In this document: piece by piece, positions 27,359-36,686 of the stretch
Numbering within the stretch: the stretch's first letter is position 1
Layout: every line of letters begins with the position of its first letter
Origin: Oceanospirillum sp048265165
GTDB lineage: Bacteria; Pseudomonadota; Gammaproteobacteria; Pseudomonadales; Halomonadaceae
Reading direction: 5' to 3'
Assembly (NCBI RefSeq): GCF_048265165.1
Contig: NZ_JBLXCD010000001.1
Coordinates: 764,184-828,183, forward strand
Length of the DNA stretch: 64,000 nucleotides
The notes under the pieces: generated by a model
The model's input: only the letters and a program-made list of their open reading frames with translations
The model's database searches: none
What the model was told of the DNA's origin: nothing
Translations under genes and position numbers: made by a program

Positions 27359-28633
27359 TTAACCGATAACGGTAACACCACCCATATAGGGCTGTAGAAC
27401 CTCAGGTACGTGAATACGGCCCTCTGCATCCTGGTAGTTTTCCATTACAGCCACCAGTGTACGCCCAACGGCCAGACCAGAGCCATTCAGAGTGTGCAGC
27501 AGCTCAGGCTTGTTGGTTTCCGGATTACGGAAACGGGCCTGTAGACGGCGTGCCTGGAAGTCTTCAAAGTTAGAGCAGGAAGAGATCTCCCGGTACTTCT
27601 GCTGGCCTGGCAACCATACTTCAATATCGTAGGTTTTCGCTGCAGAGAAACCGATATCGCCGCCACACAGGTTAACCACACGGTAAGGTAGATTCAGCGC
27701 CTGCAGAATTTTTTCTGCGTGGCCAGTCAGTTCTTCCAGAGCTTCGTAGGACTTGGACGGTTCAACCAGTTGAACCATTTCTACTTTTTCGAACTGGTGC
27801 TGACGGATCATGCCACGGGTATCACGACCGTAAGAGCCCGCTTCACTACGGAAACAAGGCGTGTGTGCTGTCATCTTCAGCGGCAGTTCTTTCGCCGCCA
27901 GAATCTCATCCCGCACCATATTAGTGACCGGTACTTCTGCAGTCGGGATTAGGTAATACTCATTTTCGCCCTGTAATTTGAACAGATCTTCTTCAAATTT
28001 AGGCAGCTGGCCAGTGCCACGAAGTGAGTCTTTATTAACCATGTAAGGCACGTAAACTTCAGTGTAACCATGCTCACCAGTATGTGTATTCAGCATAAAC
28101 TGGGTCAGGGCACGATGCATACGAGCCAGGGGGCCACGCATCGCCGTAAAACGTGAACCCGTGATTTTAACGCCGGTTTCAAAGTCCAACAGGCCATTCG
28201 GAGAGCCCAGATCAACATGGTCTTTTGGTTCGAAGTCCAGCTCCTTCGGTGTTCCCCAGCGACGGACTTCGACGTTGTCGTCTTCACTACTACCTGCCGG
28301 TACAGACTCATGCGGCAGGTTAGGAATGGTCAACAGCAGATTGTTAAGCTCGTCCTGAAGTTCTGCCAGTTTCTGCTTACCGGCATCCAACCGGTCACCC
28401 AGATCACTGACTTCAGCCAACAAAGGTGCAATATCTTCACCAGATGCCTTTGCCTTACCAATCGCTTTCGATCGGGTATTACGCTCGTTCTGCAGCTGTT
28501 CGGTTTCAGTCTGCAGACCTTTACGCTGGGACTCCAGCTCCTGCAGACGAGCGGCATCCAGTTCAAAACCGCGAATTTTCAATTTTTCCGCAACAGTTTC
28601 CAGATCCGTACGGATCAGCTTTGGATCAAGCAT
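27359..28633 (-). CDS. serS: Seryl-tRNA synthetase
   Basis: 424 residues, full length. The N-terminal coiled-coil tRNA-binding arm (about 25-105) is followed by the class II catalytic core: motif 2 around FRSEAGSYGRDTRGMIRQHQF and motif 3 in LNGSGLAVGRTLVAVMEN, with the Ser-adenylate pocket segment ISSCSNFEDFQARR. The enzyme charges tRNA-Ser (and tRNA-Sec where present). It lies 34 bases downstream of crcB and ends in a strong terminator. Confidence 0.97.
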   Translation of the reverse strand: MLDPKLIRTDLETVAEKLKIRGFELDAARLQELESQRKGLQTETEQLQNERNTRSKAIGKAKASGEDIAPLLAEVSDLGDRLDAGKQKLAELQDELNNLLLTIPNLPHESVPAGSSEDDNVEVRRWGTPKELDFEPKDHVDLGSPNGLLDFETGVKITGSRFTAMRGPLARMHRALTQFMLNTHTGEHGYTEVYVPYMVNKDSLRGTGQLPKFEEDLFKLQGENEYYLIPTAEVPVTNMVRDEILAAKELPLKMTAHTPCFRSEAGSYGRDTRGMIRQHQFEKVEMVQLVEPSKSYEALEELTGHAEKILQALNLPYRVVNLCGGDIGFSAAKTYDIEVWLPGQQKYREISSCSNFEDFQARRLQARFRNPETNKPELLHTLNGSGLAVGRTLVAVMENYQDAEGRIHVPEVLQPYMGGVTVIG

Positions 28634-28667
28634 TATGATTACCCATTAGTTTCAGTCATATTCCCGG

Positions 28668-29045
28668 TCAGACAAGCTGTCTGCCCAACCACATGCCAGC
28701 GGCCACCGCAGCCAAACAGCAAACGACACTCAAAATGATGTACAGAATTGCTGCGGATACCCGCCCGCTTTGAAAAAGATTCAGTGATTCCAGTGCGAAA
28801 GTGGAAAAGGTGGTAAATGCACCGGTAAAACCCGCCATCAGAATTGCCTGACCATGAGGCTCCAGTCTGAGTTGCTGGACAAGAACCGTGTACAAAAAAC
28901 CGATCAGCACAGACCCGGCAACATTAACGGTTAGCGTTCCATAGGGAAAACCTCTGCCAAACCATTGTGTGACAACCCCAACGACCCAGTAGCGGCCCAT
29001 CGCCCCGAAAGCCCCGCCAATAGCTACGGCTAACATCTGATTCAT
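28668..29045 (-). CDS. crcB: Fluoride channel CrcB/FluC
   Basis: 125 residues with four membrane segments. Family signatures are GGAFGAMGRYW, the TLTVNVAGSVLIGF segment with its conserved Asn, and GFTGAFTTFSTFALE, which carries the phenylalanines and threonine-serine track of the fluoride pore. Fluc proteins work as dual-topology dimers that export fluoride. The gene lies between rarA and serS, as in relatives. No fluoride riboswitch was recognisable in the 239 bases upstream. Confidence 0.93.
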   Translation of the reverse strand: MNQMLAVAIGGAFGAMGRYWVVGVVTQWFGRGFPYGTLTVNVAGSVLIGFLYTVLVQQLRLEPHGQAILMAGFTGAFTTFSTFALESLNLFQSGRVSAAILYIILSVVCCLAAVAAGMWLGRQLV

Positions 29046-29284
29046 GGGTTATCCTCTTCTGGTTCTTGAGGCTCTGACTTAAAGACAGAGCTTTAGCAGT
29101 CACATCACTGAAATCCAAGGGGCATCATTGTAGAGAAAAGAGCAGCATTTCCAAAGCCCCAGCCAAGGAATATTCCCGGATAAATTGACAACACATACTT
29201 TGCTGGCAGATTTAGCCAGTCTTTGCTCTTCATTAGCTCGCTTAAACAGAGCAAAGGAGTGCACCAATAAGTGTATCAGAGGCG

Positions 29285-30625
29285 TTAGCAGGAACCCGGG
29301 TAACGCTTCAGCTCACTCTCTGCATCTTTTTGCGCCAGCCACTGCATTTTCTGAGCAATTTTCTGTTCAAGACCGCGATTCTCCGGCACATAATAACGGG
29401 TATCAGCCAGTTCCTCCGGGAAATAATTTTCACCTGCTGCGTAGGCATCTGGCTCATCATGGGCGTAACGATACTCCTGACCGAAGCCCATCTCTTTCAT
29501 CATTTTGGTCGGGGCATTTCTCAGATGAACCGGCACATCATAATGACCAGTCTCTACCACATGGGCCCGAGCTTTATTATAAGCTTTATAGGCGGCATTA
29601 CTTTTAGGGGCAGCGGCCAGATAGAGAATCGCCTGGGCCACTGCCAGCTCGCCTTCCGGGCTACCGAGGCGCTCCTGCACATCCCAGGCATTAAGACACA
29701 ATTGCAAGGCTCTTGGATCAGCATTCCCGATCTCTTCGCTGGCCATACGCACCACCCGCCGGGCAATATACAGAGGATCACAACCCCCATCCAACATACG
29801 GCAGAACCAGTAAAGCGCTGCATCCGGAGCCGAACCCCGAACCGACTTATGCAAAGCGGAGATTTGTTCGTAAAACAGATCGCCACCTTTATCCATGCGA
29901 CGGGTACTTTCTGCCAGAACTTCAGACATCACCTGACTATTAATCTGGCGACCTTCCGCCGTATCTTCTGCCAGGTCGGAAGCGACCTCCAACAGGTTCA
30001 GAGCCCGGCGGGCATCGCCATCTGCAGCTTTGGCCAACAGTTCAAGATTCGGGTTATCAATCTGAAGTTTTTCCTTGCCAAGACCACGCTCAACATCTGT
30101 TATTGCATGATGTAAAACACGCATCAAATCTTCAGGCTCAAGATTGCGCAGCACATAAACCCGGGCGCGGGAGAGCAGTGCATTATTCAGCTCAAAAGAG
30201 GGATTCTCTGTGGTGGCTCCCACAAAAATAAAGGTGCCATCTTCCACAAAGGGCAGAAAAGCATCCTGCTGGGATTTGTTAAAGCGATGCACCTCATCAA
30301 CAAACAAAAGCGTTTTTCCGCCGTGGGCGCGGGTCTGTTGCGCGCGTTCCACTGCAGCCCGAATCTCTTTCACACCAGAGAGCACCGCCGAGATACTTTC
30401 GAACCTCGCCTTGGTCAGCTCGGCTATAAGGCGTGCCAGCGTAGTTTTGCCTACCCCTGGCGGGCCCCAAAAAATCATCGAGTGCAGCTGATCGCGCTCA
30501 ATAGCTTGACGTAAAGGCTTATCCGGTGCCAACAGGTGTTGCTGACCAGAGTATTCATCCAGTGTCTTGGGCCGCATTCGCGCCGCCAATGGCTGCCATT
30601 TTGGCTGTTCCGCAAAAAGATCCAT
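29285..30625 (-). CDS. rarA: Replication-associated recombination protein A (AAA+ ATPase)
   Basis: 446 residues, full length. Walker A is GPPGVGKTTLARL, Walker B FVDEVHRFNKSQQDAF, sensor 1 GATTENPSFEL and the arginine-finger region LLSRARVYVL. The C-terminal MgsA helical tetramerisation region is complete. RarA acts at stalled replication forks with SSB. It starts 9 bases after the lolA stop, so lolA-rarA and probably ftsK are transcribed together. The 239 bases between rarA and crcB contain no evident gene or strong terminator. Confidence 0.95.
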   Translation of the reverse strand: MDLFAEQPKWQPLAARMRPKTLDEYSGQQHLLAPDKPLRQAIERDQLHSMIFWGPPGVGKTTLARLIAELTKARFESISAVLSGVKEIRAAVERAQQTRAHGGKTLLFVDEVHRFNKSQQDAFLPFVEDGTFIFVGATTENPSFELNNALLSRARVYVLRNLEPEDLMRVLHHAITDVERGLGKEKLQIDNPNLELLAKAADGDARRALNLLEVASDLAEDTAEGRQINSQVMSEVLAESTRRMDKGGDLFYEQISALHKSVRGSAPDAALYWFCRMLDGGCDPLYIARRVVRMASEEIGNADPRALQLCLNAWDVQERLGSPEGELAVAQAILYLAAAPKSNAAYKAYNKARAHVVETGHYDVPVHLRNAPTKMMKEMGFGQEYRYAHDEPDAYAAGENYFPEELADTRYYVPENRGLEQKIAQKMQWLAQKDAESELKRYPGSC

Positions 30626-30634
30626 CAGATCGGC

Positions 30635-31300
30635 TTAATGCATAATGACATCGATACCTTCCGGTATCGCAAAGGTGAAACGATCACCAGGAAGCTCAGG
30701 ATTAAAACGGGTGGCAAACAGTTCAATAGAGGTGCGCTGCCCCAAACTATCAGCAAGCAGTAAGGACGCCAGTTGCCCCTGAGAAAAGCTCAGCCGTAAC
30801 TCTTCAAACAAAGACTCCTGACCCGTAGGAATCAGAAGAAACTCTTTAAACTGAGCTGAATCCCGGGTCAGTCTGATCGAAAAGCGCTCTTCGATCGAGG
30901 TGATATCACCGCTGAGTAGCATGGCCGGAGTTTGGTTTTGAGCCTGAGTAACCTGTTGCACAGTGACCTGCTCAAGATCCGGGTCGTATAGCCATAGGGT
31001 TTCGCCATCGGAAACCACAGTTTGCGGGAAAGGGGTCTCTGTGGCCCAGTAAAACTTACCCGGACGGGCAAGGCTCAAATGGCCGGAAACCTCCTGTAAA
31101 CGGCTGCCTTTAGCGTCAAGAATACGTTGCTGAAAGTCCGCATCCAGGCTCTGCATTTGGGTTAATAACTGGCTCAGCTGCTCTGCGGCTGAGACCTCAG
31201 AAGCTGCAGCCTGAACACGTGAAACCTGAAAGACACACACACTGGCCAAAACCAGAAAAAAAGTAATAAAGCGTTGCATAGAATTCCTTAAATTAAGCAC
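30635..31300 (-). CDS. lolA: Outer-membrane lipoprotein carrier LolA
   Basis: 221 residues. A signal peptide (about 1-31: FITFFLVLASVCVFQVSRVQA) is followed by the LolA beta-barrel-like fold: SLDADFQQRILDAKG, LSLARPGKFYW, SDGETLWLYDPDLEQVT. The C-terminal LFATRFNPELPGDRFTFAIP motif is typical. LolA shuttles lipoproteins through the periplasm from LolCDE to LolB. It lies 20 bases after ftsK and 9 bases before rarA in one transcriptional direction. Confidence 0.94.
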   Translation of the reverse strand: MLNLRNSMQRFITFFLVLASVCVFQVSRVQAAASEVSAAEQLSQLLTQMQSLDADFQQRILDAKGSRLQEVSGHLSLARPGKFYWATETPFPQTVVSDGETLWLYDPDLEQVTVQQVTQAQNQTPAMLLSGDITSIEERFSIRLTRDSAQFKEFLLIPTGQESLFEELRLSFSQGQLASLLLADSLGQRTSIELFATRFNPELPGDRFTFAIPEGIDVIMH

Positions 31301-31320
31301 TCACCCCTAATCGGGCAAAG

Positions 31321-34290
31321 TTACTCCTGCGGTTGACTCGGTGGTGCCAGCACTTCACGCTGACCGTTGCTCCCCATACCGGAAACCACGCCCGCGGCTT
31401 CCAGGGACTCCACCATTCGGGCAGCGCGGTTATAACCGATTTTAAAACGCCGTTGTATTCCTGATGCAGAAACCCGGCGGGTTTCGGTGATAAATTCCAC
31501 CACCTCATCGTAAAGTGCATCCCGGTCTTCATCACCGGAATCTGCACCGCCACCTTCAGATGGGACACCATTCTCCTCCCATCCGTTCAAAATACTGTCG
31601 ACATAGTCCGGCGCTCCCCGGCGCTTCCAGTTTTCGACAACTCTGTGTACCTCATCGTCATCAACAAAGGCACCATGCACACGGACTGGCATCGCGGTTC
31701 CCGGTGGCAGATAGAGCATATCACCGTGCCCCAGAAGCTGCTCTGCTCCGCCCTGATCCAGGATTGTCCTGGAATCAATTTTAGAAGAAACCTGAAATGC
31801 AATACGGGTTGGAATATTCGCCTTAATCAGACCGGTAATCACATCCACCGATGGGCGCTGAGTCGCCAGAATCAGGTGGATACCGGCCGCACGAGCTTTT
31901 TGCGCAAGACGGGCGATTAACTCTTCCACTTTTTTGCCGACGATCATCATCATGTCGGCAAATTCATCGATCACGACCACAATAAAAGGCAGTTTCTCCA
32001 GCGTCGGAGGTGCCTCTCCCTGTTCTGGTTTAGCCGTTGGGTCAGCAACCCGAGCGCCCTGAGCCGCCGCTTCATCCAACTTGCTGTTAAAACCCGCAAT
32101 ATTACGCACACCCATGGCCGCCATCAGCTTATAACGGCGCTCCATTTCTGCAACACACCAACGAAGAGCATTGGCTGCATCCTTCATATCCGTTACAACG
32201 GGCGTCAACAGATGCGGAATACCGTCGTAGACCGACAGTTCCAGCATCTTGGGATCAACCATAATCAGGCGAAGCTCTTCTGGCGTAGCTTTAAACAGCA
32301 TACTCAGCAGCATGGCGTTCACACCCACAGATTTACCGGAACCTGTGGTACCGGCCACCAGTAAGTGCGGCATTTTAGCAAGGTTAGCGACGACCGGCTG
32401 CCCGGCAATATCGTCCCCTAGGGCCAACGTCAACGGTGAATCAGATCTGGTGTAGGAAGCATGATTCAGCACCTTATGCAGACGTATCATCGCTCGATTC
32501 TGGTTAGGAATCTCAATACCTACGGAAGACTTACCGGCGATCACTTCAACCACACGGACACTGGTAACTGCCAGCGCCCGGGCAAGGTCCGTGGCCAGAT
32601 TGGTAATTTTACTGGCCTTGACGCCAGCGGCTGGCTGGATCTCAAAACGGGTGATCACAGGCCCCGGATGCACGTCCACCACCTGAGCGACCACGTTAAA
32701 CTCTTTCAATCGTACCTCAAGCAGCTCAGACATGGTCTGCAGCTGCTCAGGTGTGTAGCTTGGTTTACTGACACTATCACCCTGGGTCAACAGTTCAATA
32801 CTGGGTTTATTACCCGTAATTTCACCGACAGGTGTCGTATCCGGCTTTTGGAAGCGAGCAACACTCCAGATCTCACCATCTTCAGTGGTTTGCGTTACGG
32901 CTGCCAGGCGCTCATCCATTGACGGTTCGTCATCCTGAATCACTCCATGGTTAGCCACTGGTTGAAGGGGGGGCTCCTCCCGTCTCTGCTCTGCAACGAA
33001 CGGAGCTTCTTCGGCTTCCACAGCAGAGTCGGAGCCATTGAATATGGCTTCAGCAGCTGGCTCAGCGGAGAACGACATTTCTGGAACTGAAACCTGTTCC
33101 GGAGAATGGCTGAAGGCCTGTTGTAACGAGGATGACATATTCAGCGTTGGCTCAGAGGCATTCAGAGGATCATCGGTATCTGCAATCAGAGGGTGATCAA
33201 AAGACAGGCCCGGCTCAACCCTTTCCTGTATCGGGCTTCGGCGATCCGATTTGCCATCATTCGTACTGAACAAGGGAGGTAAAGCAGGAAGGCTCTGCAG
33301 CAAGTGTTTACGCCAGGCAGATAGTTTTGAACGCCCATCACCACGTTCCGAAACGGGCTCCGGCTGGCCCTCATAAGATACATCCTGAAACGCAGGTGCT
33401 TTCTGTTCAACAGGTACGTTCTGCTCAAATGTCCCCGGCGCGATGGACTCCTGCTGGGGTTGCCGGCCGGAATAAGCATCCCGGACCGGAGCAAAAAAAG
33501 CATCGTTTTCTGATGGAGTCGTATCCGATGGATAGGGTGCCCGGGCCTGCCCCTGATAGCGGTCACTATAAAGCTGATCGCCTGAAGGTGCTGAAAACTG
33601 TTCCGGTAGGCCTGCACTGGAGTCCTTCGCCTCCTGTTTCAACCAGGTATATACCCGCTGAGCACCGGATTCGGCGTAAAAACCCACAGCATCCATTATC
33701 AGCAACCACGACCAGCCTGTGAGCAGAGAGAAACCGACCATCCAAAGCGCCAGCATCAGCAGTGTCGCGCCCATCAGCCCAAGGCTCGCCAGAAACAAGC
33801 TGGTAAATGACTCACCGATAATGCCACCCGGCCCGCCGGGCAGTGCACTCTCCGCATGGTAAAAATGCAAACTAGCAAGGGTCGCATTGGCACAAATCCA
33901 AACGACAAAGCCTAACAGTCGCAACCCCAATGCTACGCCATCCAGTTGTTGCCGGCCAAGATAGATACGGTGAGCAGCATAATAGATCATAGCCAAGGGA
34001 AACAGGTACGCTGAATAACCTGTCAGACTCAATAACAAGTCTGATGTGTAGGCTCCAAAACGTCCCATTAAATTACCCGTAACCCCTACATTCTGGCTCC
34101 GGGACCAACCACCATCATCCGCATTAAAGCTGATCAACGCTAAAAACAGAAAACTGCAGAGCGCCAGAATCAGAATAACAACCCCTTCGCGGGCACCTCT
34201 GCGAATCCGGTCAGCAAGATCCTGCCCAAACTCAGGCTGTACATCGTTATCAAGCGACTGATTCGGTTCAGGCTGTTGGTCTGTTGTCAT
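31321..34290 (-). CDS. ftsK: DNA translocase FtsK
   Basis: 989 residues. Four membrane segments (about 35-190) precede a low-complexity Pro/Glu-rich linker (about 220-470). The motor domain (about 480-900) has Walker A in LVAGTTGSGKSVGVNAML and Walker B in VVVIDEFADMM. The C-terminal gamma winged-helix domain (about 925-985: SGIQRRFKIGYNRAARMVE) reads KOPS polarity sequences. FtsK pumps DNA at the septum and activates XerCD recombination at dif. Its gene is divergent from aat; the trxB gene found here in Pseudomonas is absent. Confidence 0.96.
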   Translation of the reverse strand: MTTDQQPEPNQSLDNDVQPEFGQDLADRIRRGAREGVVILILALCSFLFLALISFNADDGGWSRSQNVGVTGNLMGRFGAYTSDLLLSLTGYSAYLFPLAMIYYAAHRIYLGRQQLDGVALGLRLLGFVVWICANATLASLHFYHAESALPGGPGGIIGESFTSLFLASLGLMGATLLMLALWMVGFSLLTGWSWLLIMDAVGFYAESGAQRVYTWLKQEAKDSSAGLPEQFSAPSGDQLYSDRYQGQARAPYPSDTTPSENDAFFAPVRDAYSGRQPQQESIAPGTFEQNVPVEQKAPAFQDVSYEGQPEPVSERGDGRSKLSAWRKHLLQSLPALPPLFSTNDGKSDRRSPIQERVEPGLSFDHPLIADTDDPLNASEPTLNMSSSLQQAFSHSPEQVSVPEMSFSAEPAAEAIFNGSDSAVEAEEAPFVAEQRREEPPLQPVANHGVIQDDEPSMDERLAAVTQTTEDGEIWSVARFQKPDTTPVGEITGNKPSIELLTQGDSVSKPSYTPEQLQTMSELLEVRLKEFNVVAQVVDVHPGPVITRFEIQPAAGVKASKITNLATDLARALAVTSVRVVEVIAGKSSVGIEIPNQNRAMIRLHKVLNHASYTRSDSPLTLALGDDIAGQPVVANLAKMPHLLVAGTTGSGKSVGVNAMLLSMLFKATPEELRLIMVDPKMLELSVYDGIPHLLTPVVTDMKDAANALRWCVAEMERRYKLMAAMGVRNIAGFNSKLDEAAAQGARVADPTAKPEQGEAPPTLEKLPFIVVVIDEFADMMMIVGKKVEELIARLAQKARAAGIHLILATQRPSVDVITGLIKANIPTRIAFQVSSKIDSRTILDQGGAEQLLGHGDMLYLPPGTAMPVRVHGAFVDDDEVHRVVENWKRRGAPDYVDSILNGWEENGVPSEGGGADSGDEDRDALYDEVVEFITETRRVSASGIQRRFKIGYNRAARMVESLEAAGVVSGMGSNGQREVLAPPSQPQE

Positions 34291-34439
34291 GAAACTATTA
34301 CCCTATTGGATTGTGCCCTTATAATACCTGAGCAAAGAGATAAGCAAAACGAAGGTGGTCAATTTCCTGAGCAACTTTCCGATACCTCCTTTCTGAACAA
34401 AAGACATGTAAAATAAGACATCACTGTCAGAACCGATAA

Positions 34440-35174
34440 ATGAGCTGTTTTTTTATGATAGAGCTGCCCTGGCTGAATCCTGAACAACCACCATATTTTC
34501 CACCGGTAACCGAAGCTTTAGCAGACCCACAGGGACTTCTTGCATTCGGCGGCCAACTGAACGCTCAGTGGCTATTAACGTCCTACCATCAGGGTATTTT
34601 CCCTTGGTTTAATCCGGGGGAACCCATTCTATGGTGGTCACCTGACCCTCGAATGGTAATTTTTCCGGAACATTTTAAGATACGCCGCAGCCTGAAAAAA
34701 ACACTGCGCAAACAGCCATTTGAAATCACCTTCGACACAGCATTCGCGGAGGTGCTGAACGGCTGTGCAGCAGCGCGCAACTACACCGATGAAACCTGGA
34801 TCACAGAAGAGATGCGCAGTGCCTACCAGGAACTCCACCAGATGGGCCATGCTCATTCAGTAGAGGCATGGCAGGATGGTAAATTAGTTGGCGGACTTTA
34901 TGGCGTCGCTATCGGCCGGATTTTTTGCGGCGAATCTATGTTCGCCCGCGCCACCGATGCTTCCAAAGTCGCCTTTGTTCACCTGATACAGCAACTCAAG
35001 GCCTGGCAGTTTGAGCTGATTGATTGCCAGGTCTACTCTGATCACCTGGCAAGCTTCGGCGCTGAAGAAGTCGATAGAGCGTGCTTTCTTGACTATCTTA
35101 AACAATACGCAACCGCCGCCATGCCGGTGGGACACTGGTCACTGGAACAACGCATTAAGGAAACTGTGCTTTGA
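34440..35174 (+). CDS. aat: Leucyl/phenylalanyl-tRNA-protein transferase
   Basis: 244 residues, with family signatures GLLAFGGQLNAQWLL, YHQGIFPWFNPGEPILWWSPDPR and GGLYGVAIGRIFCGESMF. Aat adds Leu or Phe to proteins with N-terminal Lys or Arg, making them ClpS/ClpAP substrates. A start five codons later (Met6) is equally possible because neither has a clear ribosome-binding site. The stop overlaps the TTG start of bpt by three bases, so the two transferases are translationally coupled. clpA and clpS, the rest of the N-degron pathway, lie about 1.5 kb away. Confidence 0.95.
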   Translation: MSCFFMIELPWLNPEQPPYFPPVTEALADPQGLLAFGGQLNAQWLLTSYHQGIFPWFNPGEPILWWSPDPRMVIFPEHFKIRRSLKKTLRKQPFEITFDTAFAEVLNGCAAARNYTDETWITEEMRSAYQELHQMGHAHSVEAWQDGKLVGGLYGVAIGRIFCGESMFARATDASKVAFVHLIQQLKAWQFELIDCQVYSDHLASFGAEEVDRACFLDYLKQYATAAMPVGHWSLEQRIKETVL

Positions 35175-35926
35175 GTAGCGACGCACCTTTTATTGAACCG
35201 CAGCTGCGCTTTTACATGACAGTCCCCCACGACTGTAGCTATCTGACGGATCATACAGCAACAACACTGTTTCTTGACCCGGAGCAGCCTGTTAACCAGC
35301 AGGTGTACGACTTATTGACTCTGGTTGGCTTTCGACGCAGCGGCAAACACCTTTATCGCCCTAACTGCAAAGGCTGCAATGCCTGCATCTCAGTCCGCGT
35401 GCCAACAGAAGAGTTTCTGCTGAAACGCAAACACCGCAAAGCTCTAAACCGGAATAAAGACCTGACTACCAACATAATGCCTGCAACTTATATCCGGGAA
35501 CACTACGACCTGTATGAGCGCTACATAAATGAACGTCATGCTGATGGAGATATGTTCCCACCTTCGGAGGAGCAATATAAATCCTTTCTAACGCTGGATA
35601 AACATTTCTCCCATTTAGTAGAGTTTCGGGATAGTGATAATCAACTTGTGGCAGTATCTGCCATGGACACCCTAAGCCACGGCATATCCGCTATCTATAC
35701 ATTTTTCGACCCTGAGCAACCTAAACGCTCCCTTGGCGTCTACGTGGTTCTCTGGCTGATCCTGCATGCCCGATACCATCACCTACCCTACGTTTATCTG
35801 GGTTACTGGATCGAAAACTGTCAGAAAATGAATTACAAAACGGACTACCAGCCACTGGAACAACTCCGGGACAATCACTGGTATCCACTGGAGCTCTCAC
35901 CGCCCTCAGGCAAAGACGGCATTTAA
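35171..35926 (+). CDS. bpt: Aspartate/glutamate leucyltransferase (bacterial protein transferase)
   Basis: 251 residues. The N-terminal cysteine-rich part (PHDCSYL, LYRPNCKGCNACISVRVP) and the C-terminal transferase region (VYLGYWIENCQKMNYK) are typical of Bpt/Ate proteins. It adds Leu to N-terminal Asp or Glu, feeding the ClpS pathway. The start is TTG, overlapping the aat stop as TTGA; no better ATG fits the conserved N-terminus. Confidence 0.95.
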   Translation: MSSDAPFIEPQLRFYMTVPHDCSYLTDHTATTLFLDPEQPVNQQVYDLLTLVGFRRSGKHLYRPNCKGCNACISVRVPTEEFLLKRKHRKALNRNKDLTTNIMPATYIREHYDLYERYINERHADGDMFPPSEEQYKSFLTLDKHFSHLVEFRDSDNQLVAVSAMDTLSHGISAIYTFFDPEQPKRSLGVYVVLWLILHARYHHLPYVYLGYWIENCQKMNYKTDYQPLEQLRDNHWYPLELSPPSGKDGI

Positions 35927-36276
35927 GTAATCTGACACAGGAAAACCAGCATAATACGCTGATATTTTTGCGCCACAGATTAAAAGATTGCCCCACCCCA
36001 ATTACACCAAACAGAAAGATTTCAGGCTTTTTTTCGGGAACTTTTGATTAGCAGAGGAAAATAAGGCAAAATACGCGCGCTTATTTTGTGTGTGGCGTCA
36101 TCTGATTTTACACCAAGCCCATAAACACAGAACCTGAGTCCTGAAGCGTGTATGCTCTCACCTCTCAGGCAGCGTGTAGCACCAAATGATTCGTACCTGT
36201 ACTCCCGCCTGAAAGACCAATTTGGTCAACTGGAGTGCAGATTATAGACCGCAGAAGAACCCGAGGTAATTCCTGC
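35927..36276. other. bpt-infA intergenic region with a leader dyad
   Basis: 350 bases with no gene. Before infA at 36215-36227 is the perfect dyad GACCAA-T-TTGGTC, about 50 bases upstream of the start codon, where it could fold in the infA leader or bind a regulator. An AT-rich stretch at 36055-36085 could hold the promoter. Nothing else stands out. Confidence 0.4.
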
Positions 36277-36495
36277 ATGGCAAAAGAAGATTCTATTGAA
36301 ATGGAAGGCACCGTGGTCGACACGCTGCCCAACACAATGTTCCGCGTTGAGCTGGAAAACGGCCATATCGTTACTGCTCATATCTCTGGAAAGATGCGCA
36401 AAAACTACATCCGCATTCTGACTGGCGACAAAGTAAAAGTGGAACTGACGCCATACGACCTGTCCAAAGGCCGTATCGTATACCGCGCCCGTTAA
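36277..36495 (+). CDS. infA: Translation initiation factor IF-1
   Basis: 72 residues, the standard length: an OB-fold beginning MAKEDSIEMEGTVVDTLPN and ending KGRIVYRAR. The ATG at 36277 is chosen because it gives the family N-terminus and has GAGGT 9 bases upstream; an earlier in-frame start would add 14 unrelated residues. IF-1 occupies the ribosomal A site during initiation. It is ended by a strong terminator. Confidence 0.98.
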   Translation: MAKEDSIEMEGTVVDTLPNTMFRVELENGHIVTAHISGKMRKNYIRILTGDKVKVELTPYDLSKGRIVYRAR

Positions 36496-36540
36496 TCACG
36501 GAGCCTCCCGTCAGGAGGTAGCGATATAGTTTCTGAAAAG

Positions 36541-36585
36541 CCTGATACCTATTCTGAATAACCAGAATAGGTATCGGGCTTTTTT
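36541..36585 (+). terminator. Intrinsic terminator of infA
   Basis: Perfect 13-bp stem GATACCTATTCTG / CAGAATAGGTATC, extended by CC/GG pairs, with a 6-base loop and a TTTTTT tail, 45 bases after the infA stop. Confidence 0.92.
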
Positions 36586-36630
36586 GGCTACTTCCAGCCT
36601 AATAGCTGCTCCTTGAGGAACCGACAGAAA

Positions 36631-36655
36631 TAAAAAAACCCTGCCGAAGCAGGGT
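36631..36655 (-). terminator. Intrinsic terminator of clpA
   Basis: Stem ACCCTGC / GCAGGGT with a CGAA tetraloop, followed on the minus strand by seven T, 31 bases after the clpA stop. Confidence 0.85.
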
Positions 36656-36686
36656 CTTATTATGGCAGTAAAAAATTACCTAAAGG

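Noticed and set aside
29046..29130. Fluoride riboswitch expected upstream of crcB
   Set aside because: No recognisable fluoride aptamer pattern in the leader.
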